A DNA stretch of 63,066 nt from Mycobacterium alsense (GCF_002086635.1 NZ_MVHD01000030.1:1-63066); one strand, 5' to 3'; shown: positions 46,481 to 55,482, counted from the stretch's first letter. The notes: a model not told the origin generated them from the letters alone. Made by a program: numbers and translations.

Positions 46481-46924
46481 TCAGTCGTCCGGGTGATCCA
46501 GGTACCCTTCCGCAACCGCGTGCTCGATGCTGTCGGTCAGCTTCGGGCAGGACTTGACCCGCGCGGTGTCACCGCCGGACTCGCGCACCGCGGCGAAGTG
46601 CGCGCACCGCTCCCAGGCTTCGGTGTTCCACTGAACCGCGGTGTGGCCGGGACCGAGCCTGCGGACCGTCACCGTGACGTGACAGAACCGGCAGTCCACC
46701 GGCAGCAGGCCCGAGGTGAGGTAGCGCTCGCGCTCCGCGCGGCTGGCTTCGGCCACGTCGGCGGCGCGTTGCGGGTCGTCGGTGAAATCCCTTGATTTCT
46801 GCCAGGATCCGGAGCCCCCGTCGGACGCGGGCGCATCCTCGTGGTCGTGATGGTCACCGTGCAGCAGCAGCATCGACCGGGCGAGCCGATCGACGTCGGG
46901 AACCGGCGGCTGCTCCTCGGCCAT
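46481..46924 (-). CDS. Small cysteine-containing protein coupled to kshA (Rv3527-like)
   Basis: This is a 147-residue protein of unknown function. The N-terminal half is acidic and His-rich (LLHGDHHDHEDAPASDGGSG). The C-terminal half has VDCRFCHVTVTVRRLGPGH, ERCAHF and SCPKL, cysteines that could bind metal. ATG 46924 shares one base with the kshA stop (TGATG), so it is made together with KshA. It resembles Rv3527. A role as a KshA accessory or iron-handling protein is inference from coupling alone. Confidence 0.75.
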   Translation of the reverse strand: MAEEQPPVPDVDRLARSMLLLHGDHHDHEDAPASDGGSGSWQKSRDFTDDPQRAADVAEASRAERERYLTSGLLPVDCRFCHVTVTVRRLGPGHTAVQWNTEAWERCAHFAAVRESGGDTARVKSCPKLTDSIEHAVAEGYLDHPDD

Positions 46925-48066
46925 CACACCGATTCGGCGTCCTTGGCTTTGAGGTTCGCCTCGACCTCGGCGTTCCAATACTCGTTCGCGCGGGTGGTGT
47001 CCACCTCGATCTCGAAGCGCTCCACCATCTCAGGGGCCACGTCGGCCACATCCACGTAGAACTGCTGATACCACCGGCGCAGCTGGTAAACGGCGCCGTC
47101 CTCCTCGACGAGCAGCGGATTGTCGATGCGCGTCTTGTGCTTCCAGATCTCGACGTCCTGCAGGAAGCCCTTGCTGACGCCCTCGGTGAACACCCGCGAC
47201 AGCTTGTCGGTCATCTCGTCGTCCATGCCCTTGGGCTTTTCGACGATGACTCCCCACTGCAGCACGAACGAGTCCTGGGTGACCGGGTAGTGGCAGTTGA
47301 TCAGGATCGACTCGGCCTTGTAGCCGCCGTAGCTGTTGTGCAGCCAGTTGATCATGAACGACGGGCCGAAGTAGGACGCTTCGGAGTCCAAATGTGCTTC
47401 GCCGTAGGAGGTTCCGAGGTCGTTCACGTCGGGCCGGCCCACGTTGTGCAGGTACTGCGAGGCGATGTGGCCCTCGAAGACGTTCTTGAAGTACGTCGGC
47501 AACCCGAAATGGATGTAGAAGAAGTGCGCCATGTCGGTGACGTTGTCGATGATGTCGCGGCAGTTGGATCCCTCGATGAGGATGCTGTTCCACCGCCAGT
47601 CGGTCCACTCGTCGCTGTGGGCCTCGGGGATCTCGGGGATCCTGACCGCGGGGTCCGGCGGGTTGTTCTCGTGGTCGTGCCACACGAACAGCAGGCCCCC
47701 GCGGACGTCGGTCGTCCAGGACCGGGTGCGCGCCGTCTTGGGCGTGCGCTTGGCGTACGGGACCAGCTTGCAGCGCCCGTCGCCGCCCCAGCGCCAGTCG
47801 TGGAACGGGCAGGCGACCTCGTCGCCCTTGATGGTGCCCATCGACAGGTCGCCGCCCATGTGCCGGCAGTAGCCGTCGAGCACCTTCAGATCGCCGTGGG
47901 AATCGGCGAAAACCACCAGCTTGGTCCCGAAGGCCTGGATGGCGTGCGGTTTGCCGTCCTGGAAGTCCTTCGCGACGCCCAGGCAGTGCCAGCCCCGGGC
48001 GTACCTGGTCGGCAAGGCGCCCGGATCGATCTCCCGGATGCCGACCGCCTTGGTGTCCGTAGTCAC
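46924..48066 (-). CDS. kshA: 3-Ketosteroid 9-alpha-hydroxylase oxygenase KshA
   Basis: This is a 380-residue Rieske oxygenase. The 2Fe-2S ligands are Cys67 and His69 in GYCRHMGGDLS and Cys86 and His89 in ACPFHDWRW. The mononuclear iron site is in DNVTDMAHFFYIHFG. It matches Rv3526. KshA hydroxylates C9 of androstadienedione, and with KstD this opens ring B. Its reductase KshB is not in the window. The start ATG 48066 is 25 bp from a KstR operator, with GGAGGTGAC as ribosome binding site. Confidence 0.96.
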   Translation of the reverse strand: MTTDTKAVGIREIDPGALPTRYARGWHCLGVAKDFQDGKPHAIQAFGTKLVVFADSHGDLKVLDGYCRHMGGDLSMGTIKGDEVACPFHDWRWGGDGRCKLVPYAKRTPKTARTRSWTTDVRGGLLFVWHDHENNPPDPAVRIPEIPEAHSDEWTDWRWNSILIEGSNCRDIIDNVTDMAHFFYIHFGLPTYFKNVFEGHIASQYLHNVGRPDVNDLGTSYGEAHLDSEASYFGPSFMINWLHNSYGGYKAESILINCHYPVTQDSFVLQWGVIVEKPKGMDDEMTDKLSRVFTEGVSKGFLQDVEIWKHKTRIDNPLLVEEDGAVYQLRRWYQQFYVDVADVAPEMVERFEIEVDTTRANEYWNAEVEANLKAKDAESV

Positions 48067-48091
48067 CCTGTCACCTCCAAGTCTTTCTAAC

Positions 48092-48105
48092 TAGAACACG
48101 TTACA
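48092..48105. promoter_or_regulatory. KstR operator between kshA and the carbonic anhydrase gene
   Basis: TAGAACACGTTACA fits TnnAACnnGTTnnA. It is 25 bp from the kshA start and 71 bp from the gene on the other side. Confidence 0.9.
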
Positions 48106-48176
48106 GTTTTGGGCCGGGGTGGCGCAATGAAGGCTGGTCGGACCGCCGGATCGGGGCACTGAGGTATATCTAGACG

Positions 48177-48701
48177 ATGCCGCTGTTTGCTTTCGAAGGC
48201 CGCTCGCCGCGCATCGACCCCACCGCGTTCGTCGCCCCGACCGCGACCCTGATCGGCGACGTCACCGTGGAGGCGGGCGCGTCGGTGTGGTTCAACGCCG
48301 TCCTGCGCGGCGACTATGGGCCGATCGTGGTGCGGGAGGGCGCCAACGTGCAGGACGGATCGGTGCTGCACGCGCCGCCGGGCATCCCCGTGGACATCGG
48401 CCCCGGGGCGACGGTGGCGCACCTGTGCGTCATCCACGGCGTGCACGTCGGCCCCGAGGCCCTGATCGCCAACCACGCCACGGTCCTGGACGGGGCGGTG
48501 ATCGGCGCGCGCAGCCTGGTCGCCGCCGGGTCTTTGGTGCTGGCCGGGACCCAGATCCCGGCCGGGATGCTGGCGGTCGGATCGCCCGCGCAGGTCAAGG
48601 GCCCGGTCGCCGGAACCGGCGCGGAGATGTGGGTCAACGTCAACCCGCAGGCCTACCGCGACCTGGCGCAGCGTCACCTGGCCGGGCTGGAGCAGATCTA
48701 G
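48177..48701 (+). CDS. Gamma-type carbonic anhydrase-like protein (Rv3525c-like)
   Basis: This 174-residue left-handed beta-helix protein has hexapeptide-type repeats over most of its length. The zinc histidines expected of gamma-class enzymes are present in VLHAPPG and VAHLCVIHGVHVG, followed by ANHATVLDGAVIG. It matches Rv3525c. It may hydrate CO2, though many homologues act on other small substrates or are inactive. It ends one base before the stop of the convergent NTF2-like gene. Confidence 0.85.
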   Translation: MPLFAFEGRSPRIDPTAFVAPTATLIGDVTVEAGASVWFNAVLRGDYGPIVVREGANVQDGSVLHAPPGIPVDIGPGATVAHLCVIHGVHVGPEALIANHATVLDGAVIGARSLVAAGSLVLAGTQIPAGMLAVGSPAQVKGPVAGTGAEMWVNVNPQAYRDLAQRHLAGLEQI

Positions 48702-48702
48702 G

Positions 48703-49110
48703 CTAGCCCGACACCTTCTTGACGGACGCGGTCGCGCGGTCCATCTCCCAATACGCGCGCAGGGCAACGAGTTTGCCTTCGTCGTCGGCCTTGTAGGTGA
48801 ACACGCCCTCCGCGGTGATCTGGTAGTCGCCGGTCGTGATGAGGATGTGCCCGACGTTGGCTTCCTCGTTGCCGCACTGGTAGGTGTCGCGGAAGACGAA
48901 CTCGATCTTCGTCGTGGGGGCGATGGCCTTGTCCCAGAAGGCGGCGATCGCGGCGCGCCCGCGGTGCCCCTTGCCCTCGGGATCGAACGCCGACGGCCCG
49001 ATGGGGTCCTCGACGATGGCGTCGTCGGCGAAGACCGCAACCCAGGCGTCCTTGTCCCTGGCGATCACCGCCTCGCGGGAGCGGCGGCCGGCCTCGTGCG
49101 CGGGGTGCAT
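48703..49110 (-). CDS. NTF2/SnoaL-like protein in the ltp3-ltp4 operon
   Basis: This is a 135-residue single-domain protein with the cone-shaped NTF2-like pattern: HEAGRRSREAVIARDKDAWV, FADDAIVEDPIGPSAFDPEG, then GRAAIAAFWDKAI. Relatives include ketosteroid isomerases and polyketide cyclases. ATG 49110 follows the ltp3 stop by two bases, so it belongs to the same KstR-controlled transcript. M. tuberculosis has a different gene (Rv3524) between ltp3 and Rv3525c. A steroid-CoA isomerase or hydratase role is possible but not shown. Confidence 0.8.
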   Translation of the reverse strand: MHPAHEAGRRSREAVIARDKDAWVAVFADDAIVEDPIGPSAFDPEGKGHRGRAAIAAFWDKAIAPTTKIEFVFRDTYQCGNEEANVGHILITTGDYQITAEGVFTYKADDEGKLVALRAYWEMDRATASVKKVSG

Positions 49111-49112
49111 GG

Positions 49113-50309
49113 TCAGCCCTTTCCGGGGTGGGCCGGCTTATCGGCACCGACGACCCACATCGAGTAGTACTGCGAGCCGCCACCGTAGGCGTGCCCCAAA
49201 GCCTTTCGCGCACCCGGGACCTGGTGATCCCCGCCCTTGCCCATCACCTGGATCGCCGCCTCGGCGAAGCGGATCAGGCCCGACGCGCCGATCGGGTTCG
49301 ACGACAGCACGCCGCCCGACGGGTTCACCGGCAGCCGACCGCCGATCCTGGTCTCGCCGGCTTCGGTGAGCTTCCAGCCCTCGCCCTCGGGGGCAAACCC
49401 CAGGTTTTCCAACCACATCGGCTCGAACCACGAGAACGGAACGTAGATCTCGGCGGCGTCGATCTCGTCGATCGGGCTGGTGATGCCGGCCGCCTTCCAC
49501 AGCGCGGCGGCCGCGTCACGCCCCGCCTGCGGACTGACCTGGTCACGCCCGGAGAACTGCAGCGGCTCCGTGCGCAGGGCGGTGGCGTGGATCCAGGCGA
49601 CCGGATTGCCTTGGGCCAACCAGGCTTCGGCGGCCTCCTCGTTGCCGATCACGACCGCGGCGGCGCCATCGGACGACGGGCAGGTCTCGTCGTAGCGGAT
49701 CGGGTCCCACAGCATCGGCGACTGCATCACCTTCTCCAGCGTTATGTCGGGCTGATGCAGGTGCGCCAGCGGGTTTTTGGCGCCGTTGAGCCGGTCCTTG
49801 ACCGCGACCATGGCGCCGATGTTCGTCGGCGCACCGGAGCGGCGGATGTACGAGCGCACGTGGGGGGCGAAATACCCGCCCGCCCCGGCGCCGACCGGCT
49901 TGATGAACGGGATCGGAATCGACAACGCCCACATGGCGTTTGATTCCGACTGCTTTTCCCAGGCCATCGCCAGCACGCGCCGGTACTTGCCCGACTGCAC
50001 CAGGCTGGCGGCCACCACCGCGGTGGATCCGCCGACCGAACCCGCGGTGTGCACGCGGATCAGCGGCTTGCCGGTGGCGCCCATGGCGTCGGCCATGAAC
50101 AGCTCGGGCATCATGACGCCCTCGAAGAAGTCCGGCGCCTTGCCCACCACGACGGCGTCGATGTCGTCGAAGGTGGAACCGGAGTCGGCGAGTGCCCGGT
50201 CGATCGCCTCGCGCACCAGGCCGTTCATCGACACGTCCTTGCGTTTGGCGACGTACTTCGTCTGCCCGGTACCCAGCACCGCGGCGAGGTTTGCCCCTGC
50301 ACCGGCCAT
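49113..50309 (-). CDS. ltp3: Thiolase-fold lipid-transfer/aldolase protein Ltp3
   Basis: This 398-residue SCP-x-type thiolase has AVLGTGQTKYVAKRKDVSM, HTAGSVGGSTAVVAASLVQS, LPVNPSGGVLSSNPIGASGL and GKGGDHQVPGARKALGHAYG. It matches Rv3523. Members of this family act as aldolases or thiolases on branched sterol side chains, usually with a DUF35 partner; the Rv3521-like protein in the same operon is a likely partner. Its ATG shares one base with the ltp4 stop (TGATG). Confidence 0.9.
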   Translation of the reverse strand: MAGAGANLAAVLGTGQTKYVAKRKDVSMNGLVREAIDRALADSGSTFDDIDAVVVGKAPDFFEGVMMPELFMADAMGATGKPLIRVHTAGSVGGSTAVVAASLVQSGKYRRVLAMAWEKQSESNAMWALSIPIPFIKPVGAGAGGYFAPHVRSYIRRSGAPTNIGAMVAVKDRLNGAKNPLAHLHQPDITLEKVMQSPMLWDPIRYDETCPSSDGAAAVVIGNEEAAEAWLAQGNPVAWIHATALRTEPLQFSGRDQVSPQAGRDAAAALWKAAGITSPIDEIDAAEIYVPFSWFEPMWLENLGFAPEGEGWKLTEAGETRIGGRLPVNPSGGVLSSNPIGASGLIRFAEAAIQVMGKGGDHQVPGARKALGHAYGGGSQYYSMWVVGADKPAHPGKG

Positions 50310-51373
50310 CAGTTCTTTCCTTCCATGACCGCGACCAGGTTCTGCTGCAGGGCGGGGCCGCTGGTGGCGTGCGCCAGCACCCGCTCGGCCGAACCGTTCC
50401 AGATGTGTTGTGCCGCAAAGCCGATCCGCTCCAGGCCGGCGGTGAACATCGGGTTGGCCGCCAGCGCGCCGCCGGACGGATTGACCTTCGTCTTTCCCGG
50501 TATCCTGATCGCCTCAGCGAGGATGAGGTGCTGGTGGGTGAACGGCGCGCAAATCTCGGCGACGTCGAGGTTGTGGGTCTTGCCGCCGGTGGCCGCGTGG
50601 GCCGCCGCCTTGGTCGACGGCGACTCGGTGAGGTCGCGAACGCCCAGCGACGGAGAGTCGATGCGGTGTTCGATGCCGGTGATCCAGGCCGGATTTTCGC
50701 GCAACTCGCGCGCGCGATCGTCGGCCGCCAGGACGATCGCGGCGGCCCCGTCGGTGATCGGGGCGATGTCGTGGCGGCGCAGCGGGTCGGCGAAGAACGG
50801 CCGCTCGAGCAGTTCGTCGAGGCTGACCGGGGGCTCCACGGAGTCGACCCGTTTGGCGTTCGCGAACGAGTCGAACGCGACCCGCGCCATCTGCAGCTCC
50901 GTCCACTTGCCGCTGTCCAGCCCGATGCGCGCCTGCAATCCGGCCATGGACACCGAGTCCGGCCACAGCGGGGCGACCGTGTACGGGTCGGTCTGCCGCG
51001 ACAGGACCCGGCGAAGGACCCCCGCCGAGGACTTGCCGAAGCCGTACACCAGCGCGGTGTCCACCTCGCCGGTCAGGATCTTGATGTAGGCCTCGTACAG
51101 CGCCCAGGCCGCGTCCATCTCGACGTGCGACTCGTTGATCGGCGGGACGGCGCCGATCGAGTCGATCGCGGAGATGAACGAAAACGCCCGTCCGGCAAGG
51201 TAATCGGAGGAGCCGGAGCACCAGAAGCCGATGTCGGCCTTGGTGATGTTCAGGTCCTGGTAGAGCTGGGCGAAGCACGGCATCAGCATTTCGACGCCGT
51301 TGGTGGTGCCGTCGGTACGGCGGACATGCGGGGCGTGGGCGAAGCCCACCACCGCGACGTTGCGAGCGCTCAT
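50309..51373 (-). CDS. ltp4: Thiolase-fold lipid-transfer/aldolase protein Ltp4
   Basis: This 354-residue protein, the same length as Rv3522, has VAVVGFAHAPHVRRTDGTTN, FWCSGSSDYLAGRAFSFIS, ITDGAAAIVLAADDRARE and KVNPSGGALAANPMFTAGLE. It is probably paired with Ltp3 in a heteromeric steroid aldolase, as for the paired thiolase-like subunits of bile-acid degradation; this is inference. It starts 15 bp after the DUF35 gene in the operon order DUF35, ltp4, ltp3, NTF2-like. Confidence 0.9.
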   Translation of the reverse strand: MSARNVAVVGFAHAPHVRRTDGTTNGVEMLMPCFAQLYQDLNITKADIGFWCSGSSDYLAGRAFSFISAIDSIGAVPPINESHVEMDAAWALYEAYIKILTGEVDTALVYGFGKSSAGVLRRVLSRQTDPYTVAPLWPDSVSMAGLQARIGLDSGKWTELQMARVAFDSFANAKRVDSVEPPVSLDELLERPFFADPLRRHDIAPITDGAAAIVLAADDRARELRENPAWITGIEHRIDSPSLGVRDLTESPSTKAAAHAATGGKTHNLDVAEICAPFTHQHLILAEAIRIPGKTKVNPSGGALAANPMFTAGLERIGFAAQHIWNGSAERVLAHATSGPALQQNLVAVMEGKN

Positions 51374-51388
51374 GTGTAGGTAGGCCCT

Positions 51389-52390
51389 TTACAGGTGGTG
51401 CTTGTAGGTGTCGTAGTCGGCGTCGGGTTCGCCGGTCGGCCGGAAGTACTCGATGTTGTCGATGCCAAATCCCCACTCCTCGCGGGGCTTCCACACCGCC
51501 TCGACCCGCATGCCCATCCGCACCTCGTGCGCGTCGATGTCGGCGACCAGGTGCAAAAACGGGATGTCCGCGCCGTCGAGCAGCACGTAGGCCGCCACGT
51601 AGGGCGGTTTGATGCGCTGACCCTGGAACGGGATGTTGATGATCGCGAACGTCGTCACCGTGCCCTTGTCGGGCAGCTCGACGAAGTCGGTGGTCGGCAG
51701 GCCGGTCGCGGGGTCGGCGCCGTGGGGCGGGAAGTACACCTTGCCCTCTTGCCCGTTTTCGCTTCGTGTCTTGGCGCCCAGCAGCCTGCCCTCGGCGATG
51801 GCCCGCAGATACGCGCTCTCCTCGTGCGAGGCGCTGTGCTGGATCGTCAGCGAGACCGGCGTGACGATCATGGTGACCGGGTCCTGGTCGCTCGGCTGAC
51901 CCTCCGGTTCCGCTTCCTCGCCGAGGGCAAAGTAGGCGATGTCGGTGATGGCGCCCACCGGCTCGTCGGCCCAGTGCGCGTGCACCCGGGCCCCGGCGCT
52001 GATCGCCTCCGGCCCGCCCGCATCCACCGCGTGCAGCAGCAGGGTGTCGGCGCCGTCGAGCTTGATCAGCGCCCAGGCGAAGGGCCGGTCCAGTGGCTGA
52101 CCCTCCAGCGGTTCGGGCTGCCACGTCCAGGACGCGACCGTGCCCACGCTGGCCACCGGTACCATCTCGCCCAGCGGCTCATAGGTAACCGGGTCATATT
52201 CCGCCGGCGGGACATGCACCCGGCCATCCGATCCGCGCACCCCGAGGATGCGGCGCTCACGCAACGCGGTGAAGAACTTACTGAGCGTGGGTCCCACCGA
52301 ACGGGTGTAGTCGAATGACAACGTCAGTGGCGCGGAGAGTGGTGGCTCGGGGTGATCGGTCAAGGTCGGGCTGCTCGAGCTGGCTGTCAC
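51389..52390 (-). CDS. Double DUF35 OB-fold protein (Rv3521-like)
   Basis: This protein has up to 333 residues and two repeats of the DUF35 OB-fold: about residues 35-160 (SFDYTRSVGPTLSKFFTALR, RVHVPPAEYDPVTYEPLG) and about 180-330 (KVYFPPHGADPATG, INIPFQGQRIKPPYVAAYVL). DUF35 proteins dock thiolase-fold aldolases, so this is the probable partner of Ltp3/Ltp4. GTG 52390 is the most upstream start compatible with the KstR operator 9 bp away; a shorter form starting ~30 codons later is possible. Confidence 0.82.
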   Translation of the reverse strand: MTASSSSPTLTDHPEPPLSAPLTLSFDYTRSVGPTLSKFFTALRERRILGVRGSDGRVHVPPAEYDPVTYEPLGEMVPVASVGTVASWTWQPEPLEGQPLDRPFAWALIKLDGADTLLLHAVDAGGPEAISAGARVHAHWADEPVGAITDIAYFALGEEAEPEGQPSDQDPVTMIVTPVSLTIQHSASHEESAYLRAIAEGRLLGAKTRSENGQEGKVYFPPHGADPATGLPTTDFVELPDKGTVTTFAIINIPFQGQRIKPPYVAAYVLLDGADIPFLHLVADIDAHEVRMGMRVEAVWKPREEWGFGIDNIEYFRPTGEPDADYDTYKHHL

Positions 52391-52399
52391 GCCATCGAG

Positions 52400-52413
52400 T
52401 AGAACAGGTTCTA
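52400..52413. promoter_or_regulatory. KstR operator between the DUF35 gene and the LLM oxidoreductase gene
   Basis: TAGAACAGGTTCTA fits TnnAACnnGTTnnA with fully symmetrical outer bases. It lies 9 bp from the leftward GTG and 41 bp from the rightward ATG, so it should serve both operons. Confidence 0.92.
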
Positions 52414-52454
52414 AGAACGGTTTCAACACTGGGTCGGCCGGAAGGGTAGAGGCT

Positions 52455-53486
52455 ATGAAGCTGGGGCTGCAGCTGGGGTATTGGGGCGCTCAACCGCCGC
52501 AGAACGCGGCGGAACTCGTCGCCGCGGCCGAGGACGCCGGCTTCGATGCCGTGTTCACCGCCGAGGCGTGGGGATCGGACGCGTACACGCCGCTGGCCTG
52601 GTACGGGTCGTCGACCTCGCGGGTGCGGTTGGGCACGTCGGTGGTCCAGCTGTCCGCGCGGACGCCGACGGCGTGCGCGATGGCGGCGCTGACGCTCGAC
52701 CACCTGTCCGGCGGCCGCCACATCCTCGGGCTCGGCGTCTCCGGTCCCCAGGTGGTCGAGGGCTGGTACGGCCAGCCGTTTCCCAAGCCGCTGGCGCGCA
52801 CGCGCGAGTACATCGACATTCTGCGGCAGGTGTGGGCCCGCGAAAAACCGGTCACCAGCGACGGGCCGCATTACCCGCTGCCGGTGACGGGCCCCGGGAC
52901 CACCGGGCTCGGCAAGCCGCTCAAGCCGATCACCCACCCGCTGCGCGCCGACATCCCGATCATGCTGGGCGCCGAGGGGCCCAAGAACGTCGCACTGGCC
53001 GCCGAGATCTGCGACGGCTGGCTGCCGATCTTCTACACGCCGCGGCTGGCCGACATGTACAACGAGTGGCTCGACGAGGGCTTCGCCCGCCCGGGCGCCC
53101 GGCGCAGCCGCGAGGACTTCGAGATCTGCGCGACGGCCAACATCGTCATCACCGACGACCGCGCCGCCGCCTTCGCGGCCATGAAGCCCTACCTGGCCCT
53201 CTACATGGGCGGCATGGGCGCCGAGGACACCAACTTCCACGCCGACGTCTACCGCCGGATGGGCTACGCCGAGGTCGTCGACGACGTCACCAAGCTCTTC
53301 CGCAGCAACCAGAAGGACAAGGCCGCCCAGGTCATCCCCGACGAGCTCGTCGACGACGCGGCGATCGTCGGCGACGTCGACTACGTGCGTAAGCAGATCG
53401 AGGTCTGGGCGGCGGCCGGCGTCACCATGATGATGATCAGCGGCCGCAATACCGAGCAGCTACGCGAGGTGGCCGCGCTGGTCTAG
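52455..53486 (+). CDS. LLM-class F420-dependent oxidoreductase (Rv3520c-like)
   Basis: This is a 343-residue luciferase-like TIM barrel: MKLGLQLGYWGAQPPQNAAE, FTAEAWGSDAYTPLAWYGSS, and GRHILGLGVSGPQVVEGWYG. The short insertion pattern matches F420-dependent rather than FMN-dependent members. It matches Rv3520c. The substrate is not known; KstR control places it in sterol metabolism, and with the Ddn proteins it adds to the F420 enzymes in this region. Confidence 0.87.
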   Translation: MKLGLQLGYWGAQPPQNAAELVAAAEDAGFDAVFTAEAWGSDAYTPLAWYGSSTSRVRLGTSVVQLSARTPTACAMAALTLDHLSGGRHILGLGVSGPQVVEGWYGQPFPKPLARTREYIDILRQVWAREKPVTSDGPHYPLPVTGPGTTGLGKPLKPITHPLRADIPIMLGAEGPKNVALAAEICDGWLPIFYTPRLADMYNEWLDEGFARPGARRSREDFEICATANIVITDDRAAAFAAMKPYLALYMGGMGAEDTNFHADVYRRMGYAEVVDDVTKLFRSNQKDKAAQVIPDELVDDAAIVGDVDYVRKQIEVWAAAGVTMMMISGRNTEQLREVAALV

Positions 53487-53515
53487 CGGGGTCCCGCAGG
53501 CCCTTGCCGGACCAG

Positions 53516-53529
53516 TAGAACGCGTTCTA
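53516..53529. promoter_or_regulatory. KstR operator upstream of the ADC-like gene
   Basis: TAGAACGCGTTCTA is a perfect 14-bp palindrome, 10 bp before the ATG at 53540. TAGATT, overlapping its edge, is a candidate -10 box for a leaderless transcript. Confidence 0.94.
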
Positions 53530-53539
53530 GATTGGCCCG

Positions 53540-54256
53540 ATGACAGCCTCGCAGCACACCATCGCGGGCACGGTACTCACGATGCCGGTGAAGATCCGCA
53601 GGGCAAACCAGCACATGGCGATGTTCTCGGTCGACGCCAACGCCGCGCAGCGGCTGATCGACTACAGCGGCCTGCGGGTCTGCCGCTACCTGCCGGGGCG
53701 CGCGATCGTGGTCCTGATGTTGATGCACTACCTCGACGGCGACCTGGGCCAGTACCACGAGTTCGGCACGAGCGTGATGGTCAATCCCCCAGGGTCGGAC
53801 GCCAGCGGGCCCCGGGCGCTGCAGTCCGCCGGCGCCTTCATCCACCACCTGCCCGTCGACCAGGCGTTCACGCTGGAGGCCGGCACCAAGATCTGGGGCT
53901 ACCCGAAAGTCATGGCGGACTTCAACGTTCGCGAGGGGCGCCGGTTCGGCTTCGACATCAGTGTGGACGGACAACTGGTGGCCGACATGGAATTTCGCCG
54001 GGGCCTGCCGTTCAGCCTGACCCCGCGCACCCAGGCGCAGCGCTCGTATTCGCACCGCGACGGGGTCACCCGCGAGACCGGCTTCGAGCACACGCTGGAG
54101 GGGGTGCGCACGCGGTTCGGCGGCGTGCGTCTCCGATTGGGCGACCACCCCTACGCGAAAGAGCTGGCGTCGCTTGGCCTTCCGAAGCGCGCGCTATTGT
54201 CGAGCTCTGCCGAGAACGTCCAAATGTCATTCGGCGACGCCCAGGAGATCCCATGA
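53540..54256 (+). CDS. Acetoacetate decarboxylase-family protein (Rv3519-like)
   Basis: This 238-residue protein of the ADC fold includes the lysine motif in IWGYPKVMADFNVREGRRFG. The N-terminal part is MPVKIRRANQHMAMFSVDA. Family members use that lysine as a Schiff base for decarboxylation, dehydration or aldol chemistry, so the reaction here cannot be fixed from sequence. The stop overlaps the cyp142 start (ATGA). The KstR operator in front controls both. Confidence 0.82.
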   Translation: MTASQHTIAGTVLTMPVKIRRANQHMAMFSVDANAAQRLIDYSGLRVCRYLPGRAIVVLMLMHYLDGDLGQYHEFGTSVMVNPPGSDASGPRALQSAGAFIHHLPVDQAFTLEAGTKIWGYPKVMADFNVREGRRFGFDISVDGQLVADMEFRRGLPFSLTPRTQAQRSYSHRDGVTRETGFEHTLEGVRTRFGGVRLRLGDHPYAKELASLGLPKRALLSSSAENVQMSFGDAQEIP

Positions 54257-55464
54257 CGGTGCCTTCAACGACTTCAACGACCAGACCCGACGTCGACCTG
54301 ACCGACGGCACCTTCTACGCGGGGGATTCGCGGTCCGTCTACCGGTGGATGCGGGAGAACGAGCCGGTCTTCCGCGACCGCAACGGGCTGGCCGCGGCGT
54401 CGACGTACCAGTCGGTGATCGACGCCGAGCGCAACCCCGAGCTGTTCTCCAACGCCGGCGGCATCCGTCCCGACCAACCGGGCGTCGAGATGATGATCGA
54501 GATGGACGACCCGCAACACCTGTTGCGTCGCAAGCTCGTCAACTCCGGTTTCACCCGCAAGCGCGTCAAGGACCTGGAATCCAAGATCACGGCGCTGTGC
54601 GACACGCTGATCGACGCGGTGTGCGAACGGGGCGAGTGTGACTTCGTCTGGGACCTGGCCGCGCCCCTGCCGATGGCGGTCATCGGCGACATGCTCGGCG
54701 TGCGTCCCACCGAACGCGAGATGTTCCTCAAGTGGTCCGACGACCTGGTCAGCTCCCTGAGCAGCACGGCGGCGCAGGAGGACATGCAGGTCACCATGGA
54801 CGCCTTCGCCGCCTACACCGAGTACATGATGGGCATGATCACGGCCCGCAAGTCCGAGCCCACCGACGACCTGGTCAGCGTCCTGGTGCATGCGGAGGTC
54901 GAGGGATCGCGGCTCGAGGACCACCAGATCGTCACCGAGGTGCTGCTGCTGCTGATCGGCGGCGACGAGACCACGCGCCACACGCTGTCCGGCGGCACGC
55001 GCCAGCTGCTGCTGCACCCCGACCAGCACCGGCGCCTCGCGGCCGACCTCAAGCTGCTGCCCAACGCGATCGAAGAGATGCTGCGCTGGACCGCCCCGGT
55101 GAAGAACATGGCCCGCACCGTCACCGCCGACACCGAGTTCCACGGCACGCCGCTGCGCCAGGGTGAAAAGATGATCCTGCTGTTCGAGTCGGCGAACTTC
55201 GACGAGAAGGTCTTCGACGACCCGGAGAGCTTCAACATCGGGCGCTACCCGAACAACCACCTCGCGTTCGGTTTCGGGACGCACTTCTGCCTGGGCAACC
55301 AGCTCGCCCGGCTCGAGCTGTCGATCATGCAGACGCGCCTGCTGCAGCGCCTTCCGGACATGCGGCTGGCGTCGGACGCCGCCCTGCCGCTGCGCCCGGC
55401 CAATTTCGTGTCCGGGCTGGAGAAGATGCCGGTGGCGTTCACGCCGGGCGCGCCGCTCTCCTGA
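54253..55464 (+). CDS. cyp142: Cytochrome P450 CYP142, steroid C26/C27-hydroxylase
   Basis: This is a 403-residue P450: I-helix IGGDETTRHTLSGG, Glu-x-x-Arg in IEEMLRWTAPV, and haem loop LAFGFGTHFCLGNQLARLEL, with the cysteine at residue 346. It matches Rv3518c and appears complete. CYP142 oxidises the cholesterol side chain like CYP125 but with opposite stereochemistry, and can back it up. It is translationally coupled to the ADC-like gene. Its stop is 18 bp before the palindrome that bounds DUF559 cassette 2. Confidence 0.95.
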   Translation: MTVPSTTSTTRPDVDLTDGTFYAGDSRSVYRWMRENEPVFRDRNGLAAASTYQSVIDAERNPELFSNAGGIRPDQPGVEMMIEMDDPQHLLRRKLVNSGFTRKRVKDLESKITALCDTLIDAVCERGECDFVWDLAAPLPMAVIGDMLGVRPTEREMFLKWSDDLVSSLSSTAAQEDMQVTMDAFAAYTEYMMGMITARKSEPTDDLVSVLVHAEVEGSRLEDHQIVTEVLLLLIGGDETTRHTLSGGTRQLLLHPDQHRRLAADLKLLPNAIEEMLRWTAPVKNMARTVTADTEFHGTPLRQGEKMILLFESANFDEKVFDDPESFNIGRYPNNHLAFGFGTHFCLGNQLARLELSIMQTRLLQRLPDMRLASDAALPLRPANFVSGLEKMPVAFTPGAPLS

Positions 55465-55482
55465 CCCTTCGCGCAGCTTTGC

